Assembly (NCBI RefSeq): GCF_030272615.1 | Contig: NC_081410.1 | Span: forward strand, 126,533,140-126,597,139 | Reading direction: 5' to 3' | Source of the DNA: Cryptomeria japonica | Lineage: Eukaryota; Streptophyta; Pinopsida; Cupressales; Cupressaceae | DNA: 64,000 nt | Notes under the pieces: generated by a model | Told to the model about the DNA's origin: nothing | Databases searched by the model: none | The model's input: the letters and a program-made list of their open reading frames with translations, nothing else | Translations under genes and position numbers: made by a program | Shown: positions 20,762 to 33,131 of the stretch, piece by piece | Numbering within the stretch: the stretch's first letter is position 1 | How the letters are laid out: every line of letters begins with the position of its first letter

Positions 20762-23203
20762 GATAGGGGTTTGCCTAGGTCAAACCTTAGGTTTGGAATT
20801 AACCCTATGATGAATGAAACATAAAATAGAAATCATGCCTTTATGGGGTAGAGGCTAGATCTAGAATTGAAATGCTTAATTGAAATGTTATATAGATGGT
20901 GATCCGACAATAGTGGGTTACACTGGTGCAGGAGCACCTTCACAATTTTGGCTTGTTTGATCTTGATGGGATCAATAATTGAATAAAGGACTATTGTAAG
21001 AGTCCAAGTGTGTGTTTTAGGTTTATCTTAGAGTGGTTTAGATAATGTTGCTCAAGTTTTCTTTCCAGTTTGGCCCATAGTGCCTTGTAAGCCAAAAATG
21101 GCATTATAGTGAAAATGTGTTAAAAACCTTGTAACAAGCTTAGAAAGGAATTGGAGTAGGTATATTTAATGATTTTACACCATCTCAAATGGCTAGGTGG
21201 GAGATATTTGTCTTGTAGGCCAAAAATGCACTAAGAGTAAAAAATTGTCAATGTTGTCAAGCAACATTTTGACAAAAAGTGAGAAAAGTTGTAAAATCAC
21301 TCTACAAGGTAGTTATGGATGCCATAAGGGTTGAAATGGTTTGAGTGTGCTTATATAAGGACACTTTGAACATTCTAAATAGGTTGGCTTGGTATTAGCA
21401 AGAAGAAGTTAATGAAATATGACTATTTTTCATGTTTTTTGAGCAAATATTGTTCTAACAGTCCGTACAGAGCATGATTTCCATACTGTTATTTCATGGG
21501 AGTTTGTGTCATGGTTATATGAAGGGTTTTCATTCTTTGTGTTAGGGTTTTTACTATGTTTTGGTTTATCAAAGAAAATATTTTAGTTTTTACTTGCTCG
21601 CTGCCTTGTCAAGGGTTTGAAGCTCTAAAATGTCACCACTTGACTAATCCAGGTCTGGGAACCCACATAATGGATTTATTCAAGTTGGAAATCATGTATA
21701 TACTATACATATGCTCTATTGTGTGCCAAAAGTATGGTTGGAAGAAGAACTTGAGCTAATACTAGGCAAGTATTGGTTATTTGGCTAGTAGCATGAACAA
21801 AAACTCAAGATTTGCACCCAAAAGCAATTTGGAGTGAAAAAATGAATGAGGTAGAGGTCTGGACATGTGACCAAGTTTGTTGAGAATCATTTTGGTTTGT
21901 TATAGTATCTTGTTCCTTTTAAAAATATTCTCAATTTGTAAGCAAACAATGAGTTCACTGTTTTTGCAATTATGTTTGTCAAAATGCCAAATGGAATGCT
22001 TCAAAAGCATTATCCAAGCCTTGTAACTCTAAAGGAAATGTAATAGGAAGATTTATTTTTGTTTTTCAGACCTCATTGAGGTATATCTCCACTACAAAAT
22101 CCTTGATATGCAGGTCCAAAGAAGTGGCAGCAGCTGACTGGTAAAAGGGCAGTTTTTGATAGTGAAAGTGTCAATTTTTTCTACTTCCTCAAAGGTTTGC
22201 CAAGTGTTTGGAAAAATGAAAAAAGGAAAGGCATTGTATAGTGGTCTCCAGGTTGGGTCAGACCTACTCAGTCAGTGTTAGACCTTGATACATGAAGGAG
22301 TTGACAAATCAAACTTTGCAAGCTCAAAACCCTCACTAAACCCTTCTTTTGTGCCATAAAAAGTGGACAATCATTAAACCTTCCTCATGGAGCTCAAGAC
22401 CTGAAAAATATTCAATCATAGACCTCCTATACATCATCCAAAACAATCTTGAGGGAGAAAATTTCCATCGTTGGGCAGCAAGAGCAAAATATGACCAATT
22501 AGGCCTCCACGGGCTAGTAGCCCTTTGTTGCATAACACACAAAAATGACAGTTTTTGAAAGAATGCCCAAACCCAATTGTAAGGAGGATTTGGGGGCTTG
22601 TGAAACATTTCAAGAACATTAAAAAATAGTAACCAAGAGATATTTGGAGCCTTGGGCTGTGTGCAACCTCTTTTGGAGGTTTTTGACCTTTGGTTGGAGA
22701 TTGAGTAGTTAAGGGCTATGAGCCTAAAACCAATTTGTAAGCATCTAACTTTGGAGAGAACTTTGGTGCCCTTACTTGTCCTTGCAAATGAAAAGTAAAT
22801 CTCTCTGAAATAGAGGTTTGATTGCCTAAGAACAAAGCTTGAGGTGTGTAGATGGGTGGAGTAAGAAACTTGAGTAGTTTTGAGCATGGGTATGAGCCAA
22901 CACCTTAAGGGGAGTTTGTTAGGAGGGTGATATTGGAAGTACTTGACACTATAACCATCAAGACTAATTTGTGAACACAAATAGCAGACTCAAACATATC
23001 TTTTGGGTAGCAAAGTTAACTTCTTGAGCAGATTGACCCCTTTTGAGTACTTTTCTACCAATCCTCCCTATCATACACTTTTTGGCCAAACTTGACATTG
23101 AAATAAACATTTTGAGCTAAATCTTCACTTTCCAACACCTATAGCAATATCTATAGCTACTAAGTTCCATGAGGAATTTGAAGATGATATGCAAACTAGT
23201 TGT
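20762..23203. other. Repeat-derived sequence without a recognisable gene
   Basis: Begins with AGGGGTTTGCCTAGGTCAAA, a phrase like the AGGGGTTTGACTAAGGC found in LTRs of elements 1-3. From about 20935 (TGCAGGAGCACC) it resembles the opposite strand of the insert at 26.6-28.1 kb: similar start, a TATATAAGG box near 21353 and a nearby CCGTAC word. So it may be a diverged LTR of that second family on the plus strand. A 214-residue minus-strand frame at 22336-22980 has no recognisable domain and is probably chance. Confidence 0.35.
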
Positions 23204-23665
23204 AGTGTCGCAAATTGCACCTAGTGCATTTATTACATTTTTACATTAAGCCCAATGCATTTATGATGAAAATTCATGATTGGGCATTTATCATTCTAAC
23301 ATCATAAAACCTAAAGATGAAGTAGTGATACCCACCCTTGAGTTAGATTTGGGGTTAATTTAGTGAGATGTATGCATGGCACACAAATATCCTGAGAATA
23401 TCCCAAATTCAAACAAGCATATTCTATCCTAGATTTTTGCTGACACGTGTCCCTTGCCTGTGTGCATTCGAAACGGTCATTCCCACCCATGCTAAGAAAA
23501 AAACTTCTTTATCCCTCATTTGGCAATAACACTCACTCTTGTCTCTCTTTCTTTCTTGCTCTAAAAAACATAGTGAAACTCTGTCAAAGTGTACACTTGA
23601 TCTCATAACAACTAGGTCTTCTCTCAAAGAACAATCACATTTCCATTTCGAGAGAGGGGTCTTGG

Positions 23666-23675
23666 CTATATAATG
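23666..23675 (+). promoter_or_regulatory. TATA box of the element 2 LTR
   Basis: CTATATAATG about 460 bp into the LTR, followed by CTCTTCTCCTTTC. The position matches the TATA boxes of sister LTRs. Confidence 0.55.
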
Positions 23676-23769
23676 CTCTTCTCCTTTCTTGTATTTTGTA
23701 TCTATTGCATTGCAATACTATATCATTTATCAATTCCCTAAATTCATCTATTATCTAGTTGCATTTGAT

Positions 23770-23985
23770 CTACTTTATCATCATATATCTTGTAATAGGG
23801 GTTTTCCTCCATTAAGAGGGATTTGTTTCTATTACACTATCTATTTTATCATTATATCTCTTGTAATAAGGTTTTTCCTCCATTAAGAAAAGTTTTTTTC
23901 TACTATACTATCTATTTTATCATTGCATCTCTTGTAATAGGGGTTTTCCTCCATTAAGCGGGGTTTGTTTCTATTACACTATCTA
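23770..23985 (+). repeat. Three ~71-bp tandem units in the element 2 LTR
   Basis: Each unit reads CTA-TTTATCAT, then CTTGTAATA, then TTTTCCTCCATTAAG, with starts near 23770, 23841 and 23912. Sister LTRs lack this array. Confidence 0.85.
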
Positions 23986-24482
23986 TTAATTATTTTATCC
24001 AAATCTACCTGTCTGGTTGTCCTTGGAGGTGGAAATACCAAAATAGGGGTTTGACTAAGGCAAACCCCTATACAACCCCAACATTTTTCCTTGTTTGAGT
24101 GCGTGTAGGTGATGAATGGGTTTGAGGAGCATAGAGATTACTTTGGAGTGATTTATAGTTATTATATGTTCTCTAGCCGTATAGACAACAACACGACGCA
24201 TATATGCTTCTACAATGCATTGGCATTCAAAGTTGGGGCTCTATTAAATAGATTGTAAAATCTATGTTTTGTTAATTTCTACTTGTTAAAATCAAATATT
24301 TTTGTCACTCTATATGTTTTTGGTATTCATCTATTTCTTATTGTAATCTAGTATATTTTCTTTCTTTCTTTGTTGTTGATCTCCTTGGCTCACAAGAGCT
24401 CCAGTTAAGTGAGGTACTAAAGGTCAATTTGTTCCTTGAAATCCAGTCATCTTGAGGGTAGAAAATCCCCTCCTCTACATTT

Positions 24483-24500
24483 TGGTGAACTCAACATGAA
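24483..24500 (+). other. Primer binding site of element 2
   Basis: TGGTGAACTCAACATGAA, three bases after the LTR end. It is a mutated form of the element 1 site TGGTGAACCCGACGTGAA; two of the three changes are C-to-T or G-to-A. Confidence 0.75.
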
Positions 24501-24531
24501 TCCTTAATGTTGGATCTCTTCCTCTTAGAGT

Positions 24532-26290
24532 TTGATGCATTTGATAAGGTGTTCTCAAAGGATGACTTTGACATGTTGGATAAGGCCCTGGATTAATTTT
24601 TTAGGAGCATCTCCTTTTGATTGTAAGGTTGTTAAGGCTAATCCGTGCATAGACTCTTCTTCTTTGAAGAATGAAAAGTCGGTGAATGTTATTGCCGCTC
24701 AAAATCCTAAGAGACTAGTTATTTACGTGACTGTAGGTAGTCCTTCCTCGAAGAAAATTAATTCTATCTACAACAAGTATTTTGAAAGTAACTCTCCTAA
24801 TTTGTTTACAAGGTTCACTCAATCTAAGGATGCTTCTTATAATTTGGTTTCTCATATGTATAATATAAGAAGAAATAAGTAGAACGTTGATCAACCTACT
24901 TCTTCTTTATGACCTTCTCAACTTGACCTTCCTCAAGCACCTAAGCTTGTATCCAAGCAACCCAGTGACTATGATCTTGTCGAGCAACTTCATGTTACTC
25001 CTACTAAGATCTCACTATGGGATTTTCTTTAGACTACTTGGGTGTATTGAGGTATGATTCAAGAGGCTCTTCAAAATAAGTTGTTACCTTCTTCCTCTAT
25101 ATTGGTGAATGGGAATGCATTGATGGACCATATTCATGTGGATACATTAAATATTACATTCTATCCACAAGTACTACCATCTTTAGAAGTGAGGAACCTA
25201 ACTAACCCATTGATGATAATTATCTATGTCAATGACATCAATATTAAGTGGACTCTCATTGACATTGACTTAATGCTCAACGCTTGTAGTCTAGACTTAT
25301 TATCGAAAATCAAGGTGGAGTCGAATGCTCTTACTACATCTTCTCTATTTATCTAGGGCTTTGATAATATTGGTAAAATAGCTCTAGGAACTGCTATTTT
25401 TCCTTTGAAGATTGGACAAGTTACTATTCCAGTCAAATCACTTTGGGCACTGTTATTTTGCCTTTGAATATTTAACAAGTTATCATTCCAACTCTGGTAT
25501 AGGTAATGCCAGGGTTTTTTCCTTACAATCTTATTCTAGGTAGACCATGGTTGCATGCCTTAGGAGCAGTTTCATCCACCCTCCATGGTTCCATTAAGTT
25601 TGATGCTAATAATCAGGTGATTACAATCAAGGATGACCCTGATACTATGCACTTATGTCAAATGGTAGCAGTCGGTCAAACCACGATTACTCTGTCTTTT
25701 TAGAACTATATTCCATACTGTCTTCCAATGTAACAAATTTTACTTCTGTGATATCCCCCAAAGAGGAAGTCCTAAAGAAGGAGATTGTATCTAAATAAGA
25801 ACCATCTAATAAGAAGGATCCTCCTAAAGAGAACCCTCTAAAGGTAGATCTTCCTAAGGTTGAAAGTCCTAAATCTACTCTTGTTCAATTACCTTCTACC
25901 TCATCTCCGACTAAGTCATCTTCTCCATCTAAAGTGAATGTGTGTTTGGGTGACAATTGGGGATATTTAGATTTTATCATTTCTCACATCGATGAATACA
26001 AGGTTGATCCTATCCACCTGAAGATTCCTAAGATATCATTCACTTCGGCTACAAAAGATGATTATGCATCTATAAAATCAGGTGATACTTATCATGTTGA
26101 TCATCTTTTCTACACCAATCCCCCAACCTCTAGAGAGTTGAGTTGCATCTATGTGTTGGGGTTTAATCTAGTTTCTAAATATGGTTATGGTGGTAGAGGT
26201 TGTGGACCTAATGAACAAGGTACCCGAGTCCCTTTGGAGCCTAAAATCTATCATTATAACACCAAACTTGGATACCGCCCTACATCTTGA
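24532..26290 (+). pseudogene. Protease/G-patch segment of element 2
   Basis: Homologous to the second half of the element 1 protein. In order: one NP-K-R-L-V-I repeat, a YNIRRNK word (YNTRKNR in element 1), DYDLVEQL with TPTKISLWDF, a protease region and a G-patch (YGYGGRGCGPNEQG near 26180). The protease active site is lost: the DNGSG position reads DIDLM (near 25260). At least three frame changes and several stops occur between 24880 and 25930. LILGRPWLHALGAV near 25530 marks the end of the protease fold. The long repeat-rich N-terminus of elements 1 and 3 is largely missing. Confidence 0.75.
25375..25500 (+). repeat. Short tandem duplication in the protease segment
   Basis: The code for G-T-A-I-F-P-L-K-I-G-Q-V-T-I-P is present twice in a row with changes (second copy G-T-V-I-L-P-L-N-I). 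This adds about 65 bp not present in element 1. Confidence 0.6.
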
Positions 26291-26587
26291 AAGGAAAAAC
26301 CATGGTTGAATTTCAACATGACTTTTGTTGAACCTCTTTCTCTTAATCTTGTTCATCCTAAATACATTGATATCACTGCAACATCCAGTGGAGTTACTTT
26401 AGATGTTTTCTCCTTGTAGGAAGCTCTTGGGGAGTTCTTGGGTGTTTATTATGATTTGCCTTCTTATCACCATAAGTGTTAGTTCCCATATTGTTTGAAT
26501 CGTCAAGCATGTTTTGGTAAATTTTTTATGAGTACAAATGATGTAGAGGGGTTGCTCACTCCTACCGGTTTAGCTAATTCTTGATGT

Positions 26588-28140
26588 CTCTCTAGGTAGT
26601 CTCTTGAACCATTCGATGGTTCCACTCTTTCCAACCTTCCAAAGGTTTCAGGGACCACCCTTAATGAAATTCCAAAGGTCCTTAGACTAAGGTGACCTCC
26701 TCTTGTTTAGTGAGTGTCCAACACTCCTTAATTGAGACTTTCCTAATACACACCTTCTCACACTTTCACCAAGAGCCAACCCCCTCTACCTTAGGATCTT
26801 CTCTCACACATTCCCAACTCTCATAGGGTTGAATTTATGTCATTTCCTAACCCTATCTCTTCAACTAGGACCTTGGAGATTACCGGTTCCAAGCTCAAAG
26901 ACCAATTTGCACTTTTAGGCCTACTAGGAGACCTAGTCCAATTAGCCTTATCGGTGAGGTATTTTGCACTTATCTGCCTAAATTCTTACACAAAGGTATG
27001 AACTCTTTAGCTTTTTGGATACCCTTTTGGAATTTTCATACAATATCTCAGAATTGGATCTGGGTTTGGTCACTAACTATCCTAACCCTTTTTTAGGCCT
27101 AATTCCTCCTTTTAAGCCTACAAAATAGGGTCTTGCTCAAAGACCCTCACCAGTCTTCTTGCTCAAGGATTATGATGGTTGTTTTAGGTCTGTACACCCA
27201 TGAGGATTTCCAATCCAACTTGGAACCAAATCCATCCAACGGATTTACCCATCTAGGGCCTACTGTCCATGTTCCCCATTGCTTGCCAACTCAACATGCC
27301 AAGCCTAGGGTATTGTGGAAAATATAGAGTTTAGCCTCCCTTGTCTTAAAAAAAAAATGCAAATGTACTTTACAAGTCCTCCTAGCATTCCACAAGGTTT
27401 CAGTATGTGGTTCCACCATGGAATGCTAGGTTTGAGGCATGAGGTCTTCAAAACCCTTGTTTCAAGGTCTTTGAGACCCGCATGCAACACAAATGACAAA
27501 AGTTTCAAACTATAACACTTCAAAACCTCAAATCACCATGAAATGAAAGCTATGTCCTTTTTATAACAATCCATGCCTTGGTTAGGGCTTTGAATTCCAT
27601 ACAGACCGTACGATACCAAGAAAACTCAATGCAAATCACTGAAAATAAAAAATATTGAAGGCTAAATCTTGCTCTCCTTATTCCAATTCTTCAACCAACC
27701 TTCTCATCAGTTGTCCCAAGCCTTATATCAGCCTTTGATTTTTTACAAGTGTCTTCTAACTGAAAAATACAACCAACTAGCCATTGGTGCTTGGAAAATG
27801 CAAAAGTTGCAAAGTTGCTATGAGCAACTTTTGCAACTTTTATAACTTTTACATAATTGAGTAATTTTGGCCCAAATCAAACCTAGATCACTTCTAAAGG
27901 TCCAAATTTCCTTAAAAAACTTTAAACCACATCAAACAACCTATACTAACATAAAACCAACTTATTCTACCAAGTACTCTACCTGGCACCCTTAAGAGCC
28001 CATAGGCGAACATTGGCCAATCAGTGACTCCTAGGGTCCTTACATACATCTGAGTACTTGGTTACTAACCTATTGACCTTATAAAATACCAAAATCTCAA
28101 GATTCCTAACTCCTGTAACCTACACAACTAAATTGCTCTT
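26588..28140 (-). mobile_element. Unrelated ~1.55-kb insert in element 2 (possible solo LTR)
   Basis: Element 2 coding sequence stops making sense after 26587 and resumes near 28160. On the minus strand the insert would start TGTAGGAGCAC and end GAGACATCA, with a TATA-like GATATAAGG near 27720, so an LTR on the minus strand is likely. No clean target duplication was found, so the ends are approximate. Its start resembles the plus strand near 20935. No coding domain is seen. Confidence 0.45.
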
Positions 28141-28159
28141 GTGCTCCTACACAAACAAA

Positions 28160-30558
28160 TGAGGAGGACTCATTGTCTTTTGATAGAGAGAATACATCCA
28201 TACCTCATCCTGAAGATCGTAGTACACTTCTTAAAGGAGATACTACCAACGTTATCATGGACCCTAAGTCTTTTGAGAGAGTGATTAAGATCAAAAAGTG
28301 CCTCTCCTTAGAAGAAGCTAAATCATTCTAATCTCTTATATCAGTATTCCAATATATTTTCTTGGTCATATGAGGATATGCCTGCTATTGATGAACCTAT
28401 AAGGGTTCATTAAATTGTCCCAAGTTTCAATGTTAAGCCTATTAAACAAAATATTCATAAGATGAATCCCAAGGTTATGTTATTAATCAAGACACAGATA
28501 GAAAATATTTTAAAGGTTCCAATCTTCCCTATTGACTACTTGCCTTGGATTTCAAATATTATTGCCGTCATTAATCCTAATGGTTGTATTCGCGTTTGCA
28601 TTGGTTTTCAGGATCTTAATAAGGCTTCTCTTAAAGATGATTTTTTGCTTCCAAATAGTGATATGATTGTTTATTAGACTATAGGCTATGCCTTACTCTC
28701 CTTTATGGATGGATTTGTGGGTTATAATCAGATCCTTATTAATCCAGAAGATCAATATAAGAGTACCTTTACTACCCCTTGGGGTACCTTTTTCTATGTG
28801 GTCATGTCATTTGGGTTGAAGAATGCAAGACCAACCTATCAACGCATGATGACTTTAAACTTTCATGACTATATTCATAAAATCTTGGAAGATTATGTTG
28901 ATGACATCTTGGAAAAAATTGTAACTCGTCAAGATCACATTGTGAATCTTCATCTTATCTTTGAAAGACTTCAATCTATAAGATGATACTTAATCCACTT
29001 AAGTCTATCTTCAACATTGATGCTAACAAGATTTTAGGATTTATTGTCTCTCATTGTGGAATCAAGATTGATACAAATAAGATAAATGCAATTGTTAACA
29101 TGCCTCCACCTAGAAACATCTCACAACTTCATAGCTTACAAGGGAAGATTTAGGCAATTCGTAGATTTGTATCTCAACTGGTTGATCATAGCCTTCTATT
29201 TATATGTTTGTTGAAGAAAGATATACATTTCAAATCGGATTATAAGTGTCAAAAGTCTTTTGATTCGTCAAGAGATTCTTCGCTAATCCCTCTATCTTGA
29301 TATCATCCATGCAAGATAGACCCTTCCTCCTATATATTTCAGCATCTTTAATACTTTAGTGGCCTTATTGGCTCAATATGATGATGATGGAAAAGAAAGG
29401 GCGATCTGTTACATTAGTTGTGTTCTTGTTCGTTATGAAACTCAATACTCCACTATGGAGAAGAAATGCCTTTCTTTTGTCTTCACAAAATAAAAGCTAA
29501 GTCATTATCTCCTTCATGTGGAAACTCAAGTGATTGTTAAGAATGATCTTCTTAAGCATCTCTTCTATAGAGCTGATCTTTCTAGAAGATTAGCAAAGTG
29601 GGTAATGTTGCTTTCTTAGTTTGATCTTAAGTTCATGAGTCATAAGTCCATCAAAGATCAGGCTATCATCAATTTGTTGGTGCAATCTCCCTCACCTAAA
29701 TCATTCCCCACTCTTGGCTTGTTCCCTAATGAGAGTTTATTCACAATCAAATATGAGCCTACTTGGGAAATGTATTTTGATAGGTTGAGATGCCAAATTG
29801 GTTCCAAATGTAGGCATAGTTCTAATCTCACCTAAAGGAAAACTAGTTCCTCTCTCTTTTCAGCTTGAGTTTCATTGTATAAATAACATCATTGAGTATG
29901 AGGCCCTTATTGTTGGCCTGCATGCCATGATTGCTTCGAAAGTTGCACATATTTGTATTCATGTTGATTCCAAGATTATTGAAGTAAGAGCATATTGGGC
30001 TAATAAGTCTAAGCTATCTCAATACAAAGACTTAAGTTTGACTCTTCTTAATTTTTTTCCCTCTTATACCATTGATAGCATATCCAAGAGAGAGAACCGT
30101 CACATAGATGCAATGGTGAGTGTATCCTCCCTTATATTCCTTGACTATATCACATACAAGTATCACTTTGTGGTACACTTTATCTGCTCTCTTGCAGTTT
30201 TTGATCAACCTAAGCTCGATAATCTTATGTGTGCTCATGCAAACTCAAGGGAATGGCTTTCTCATATCTATAACTATCTTAAATCTAGGAGTTTTCCCAA
30301 TGACACTAACAAGAATACTCCCATCTAGATCTGAAAAACATTCTACTTGCTATATCATCTTATCTAACATTCTTTATTGTTGATCTTACAATGGTCTTCT
30401 TCGATGCTTGACTAAAGATGAGATACCCCTTGCCCTCCAAGAGGCTCATTCACGCTCTAGGGTGTCATTTTGGGGGTAAATCTCTAGTTCACAAACTAAT
30501 TCATATGGATACTATTGGCAAACAATGGAATATGATTCCTTTGACTTTTTCAAGAATT
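28160..30558 (+). pseudogene. RT, RNase H, second RNase H and start of integrase, element 2
   Basis: The frame opens with a leader (NEEDSLSFDREN) and enters the RT finger region (LPWISNIIAVINPNG, DLNKASLKDDF) near 28540-28650. The palm follows (MDGFVGYNQI, TPWGTFFYVVMSFGLKNA) with catalytic YVDD near 28895. RNase H connection and body follow (GFIVSHCGIKID, MPPPRNISQL, ICYISCVLV, YSTMEKKCL). Then a second RNase H-like region: WEMYFD near 29765, then LISPKGKLVPL, IEYEALIVGLHA and HVDSKII. After 30370 comes the start of integrase. Stops and at least one frameshift (near 29780) disable it. The YVDD box itself survives. Confidence 0.8.
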
Positions 30559-30563
30559 GTCCT
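30559..30563. repeat. Target-site duplication of the 30.5-kb solo LTR, left copy
   Basis: GTCCT, identical to 32202-32206 on the other side of the LTR. Confidence 0.9.
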
Positions 30564-32201
30564 TGTAGTGTCATAAATTGTACACCCTTGCTAGGGTGGT
30601 ACAATTTCACACTTAGGTTAGCACCCACCTTAGTGTGTTTGGATCTTGCATTATTATTTCCCTTTAAGCATTTAATTAATTAATTTAATTAAATCTTAAG
30701 TCATATTTCATCACTTCATACATTATAAAATTGGGCCCTTTACCCTAAGTGTGCCCCTTTTTATTTTATTCCTCCAATAAATCATTTAATCATAGACCCT
30801 AATTATGTCCTATTTCGACCTTTAAGGCCCGATTTCGCATATCAAAACACCTCAAAATCAGCTGTATCTTTGGGATTCACTCTAATATCATCATATCTAA
30901 TGGCCCTGGAAATTTGGTGAAAAGTTGGTCGGATCATGTGCGTTCCCGCCACGGTCCTCAGCTTATTTCCTAAAATTTTGGGAGCACAATTCTATGATAA
31001 TATAATGATTAAACCCAAAATATTGGTGGGAAATTCAATTCCTAGGTTGGCCTAAAGGTGGAATTAAGTCAAAATTAAGATCTAGGGTTTCATACATAAG
31101 AGCTCTCTTTCTTCATTTGAAGGCAACTAAGATCTATCTAATCTAAGGAGTTTTCATCAAAACAAGCATAAGGAGCCTTCTATATAGTGAAAGAGGAGCC
31201 TATGTGGAGTCTTCAACAACATTCAACTATATTTAACAAAATTTTATCAAGCATTCATCATAAATTAGGGGCCTTGAAGACATTGAAGAATAATAGGAGA
31301 TCTAGTGATAATATCTCTCCCTTGGGGATTGGTATTATTTCATGTTATTTTCATGTCTTTGTATGAGATTCTTTACATAAATTTTCATATTTACATTCAT
31401 GATATAGATCATTTAGCATATTTGGTTTGAATCATTGTTATTTACATTTAGGGTTTACTCTCATACATAGCGTAGCTCTAGTTTCTTATCATTTAGAATC
31501 TTGCATACACACAAGGTTCTAGCACACATATTTTTAGGACATTATCGACTACTTGTGGAGGTGGAAATCACCAAAACAGGGGTTTGACTAAGGAAAAAAC
31601 CCATATAGCCACCCAAACCTTCCCTTTTCAGTTGCAGGTGTAGAAATAGGTACCCGGAGGCACTTTCAGCTCAACAAAAGGCATAGGAACCACCCAGAAT
31701 AATCATATCTGCCATAATCTGCCTGGGACAAGGGTGTGGTGCCTTGGTCCCTCCATTTTGTAGTCAAGTTTGACAGGTTGCAGACTTAGGACCTCTAGTT
31801 TGCAGTGTTTCAGTTGCAACCTCCTGTCTGCAGAAACATGATAGTGGCATGGCACCCTAGTCTAGGTCAGTTTTGTTCAATTTGCAGCATCTGGTACAGA
31901 TCTAGAATCCTCTCCCTTTCATGCTTTTAGTATGTCAGTTTCAGATCTACAAGTTTGTGCCCTTATGAGTTCATTTATGCTTCATTCTTTATCTCCTAGT
32001 CTAGTTGATCATTCAAACACTAGTTTTTCTCATCATTTGCAACAAGAGGAATAGAAACCCTAAGAGGTAATCCTTGGCTCTCTCTTTCTCACAAGAAGTA
32101 TCCAAAGTGATCTATCTCCCTAGGCTCTTTCATATTCCCAATGTGTTGGCAAAAGTGGGATTAGGTCCTAGTCACCCGTTCTCACTTTTCCCGCCTCCAC
32201 A
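30564..32201 (+). mobile_element. Solo LTR of the element 1 family inside the element 2 integrase
   Basis: A 1638-bp LTR starting TGTAGTGTCATAAATTG and ending CCCGCCTCCACA, with perfect 5-bp duplication GTCCT. It aligns along its length with element 1 LTRs: GCTAGGGTGGTACAATTTCA, stem-loop near 30926-30960, TATA-like CATACATAAGAGC near 31090, and AGGGGTTTGACTAAGG near 31578. No interior or second LTR exists, so it arose by recombination between the LTRs of a former full element. Confidence 0.93.
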
Positions 32202-32206
32202 GTCCT
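32202..32206. repeat. Target-site duplication of the 30.5-kb solo LTR, right copy
   Basis: GTCCT, identical to 30559-30563. Confidence 0.9.
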
Positions 32207-33131
32207 CAATGTGAAGGACATATCAATCTCATTCTCTTGCACAAGAATTCTAAGCCCAAGCTTCTCCTTATCCATTTCAAACATGGGGGCTTGATATTAT
32301 TGGTAAGATATCCCCCCCTTCTTCTAAAGGGCATACCTTTATCATAACAACTACTAATTACTTTACAAATTTAGTCAAAGCTATCCCTATAAGATCCACT
32401 GTCACTGAAGCAATCTGCGATTTTCTTTTGAACAACATAATTACTCATTTTAGATTGTCATCCACCCTTGTTTTGGACAACACCACTTTATTTAAAAACA
32501 AGGAGGTAAACAAATTCCCTTAAAAATTTTAAATTCAACTTCGATTCTCTACACCTTACTATCCTCAATCCAATGGCCAAGTTGAAGCATCAAACAAGAC
32601 AATTGAACAAATCCTATGTAAGATGATTAATAAGAATGGTAAGGACTAGCATACTCAATTGACATATGCATTGTGGGCCTACCACACAAGTATTCTTACA
32701 ACTATTGGAATGGCGCCCTACAACCTTGTGTATGGTGTTGATGATATTATGCCTCTAGAGTTGGAAATTCCTTCTTTGCGAGTCTCCCTTAAGGGGTTAA
32801 TTGATGATGACACCTATTATACACACCATCTTAGTAAACTTGAGTTTCTTTATGAGAACCAATTGAAGGCCCTTCAACATCTTCAAGGTTATTAAAAGTC
32901 TTTATTGAAGAAATATAATCAAAATATTCTTTCTCACACTTGTAAAGTAGGTGACCTCATTCTCTATGAGAATCAGAGAAATGTGAATGCGCCACCTGAC
33001 CAAAAGGGAAATTTTAGTAATTGGTTAGGTCCTTATATAGTCATATTTTTCTAGGGTTTTGGCACTTACGATCTATTTGGGATGGATGGTACACCACTTA
33101 AAGAGCTTCTGAATGCCATGCACTTGAATTG
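32207..33131 (+). pseudogene. Integrase remainder of element 2
   Basis: Continues the integrase interrupted by the solo LTR. The catalytic core can be followed across frames: GLDIIGKISPPSS near 32290 (first Asp), VLDNTTLF near 32470 (second Asp) and PYYPQSNGQVEASNK near 32560 (Glu). The C-terminal part is open at 32659-32895 (LWAYHTSILTTIGMAPYNLV, then LELEIPSLRV). It ends near LGPYIV and LNAMHLN at about 33130. Several stops and frame changes make it inactive. Confidence 0.75.

Larger units (their letters stand above)
23204..24479 (+). repeat. 5' LTR of element 2
   Basis: TGTAGTGTCGCAAATTGCACC at the start (first 20 bases given by position 23204-23223) to TCCTCTACA at the end, next to the primer site. 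It aligns in layout with LTRs of elements 1 and 3: start, TATA at 23666, AGGGGTTTGACTAAGGC near 24044. It is shorter (1276 bp) and carries its own ~71-bp tandem repeat. Confidence 0.8.

Noticed and set aside
22336-22980. 214-residue open frame on the minus strand
   Set aside because: No domain, unusual composition (many Trp, Tyr, Cys and Phe), and no second copy. It lies in probable LTR-derived sequence. Chance frame is more likely.
23770-23985. CRISPR-like array
   Set aside because: Units are contiguous diverged tandem repeats without unique spacers, in a plant LTR.
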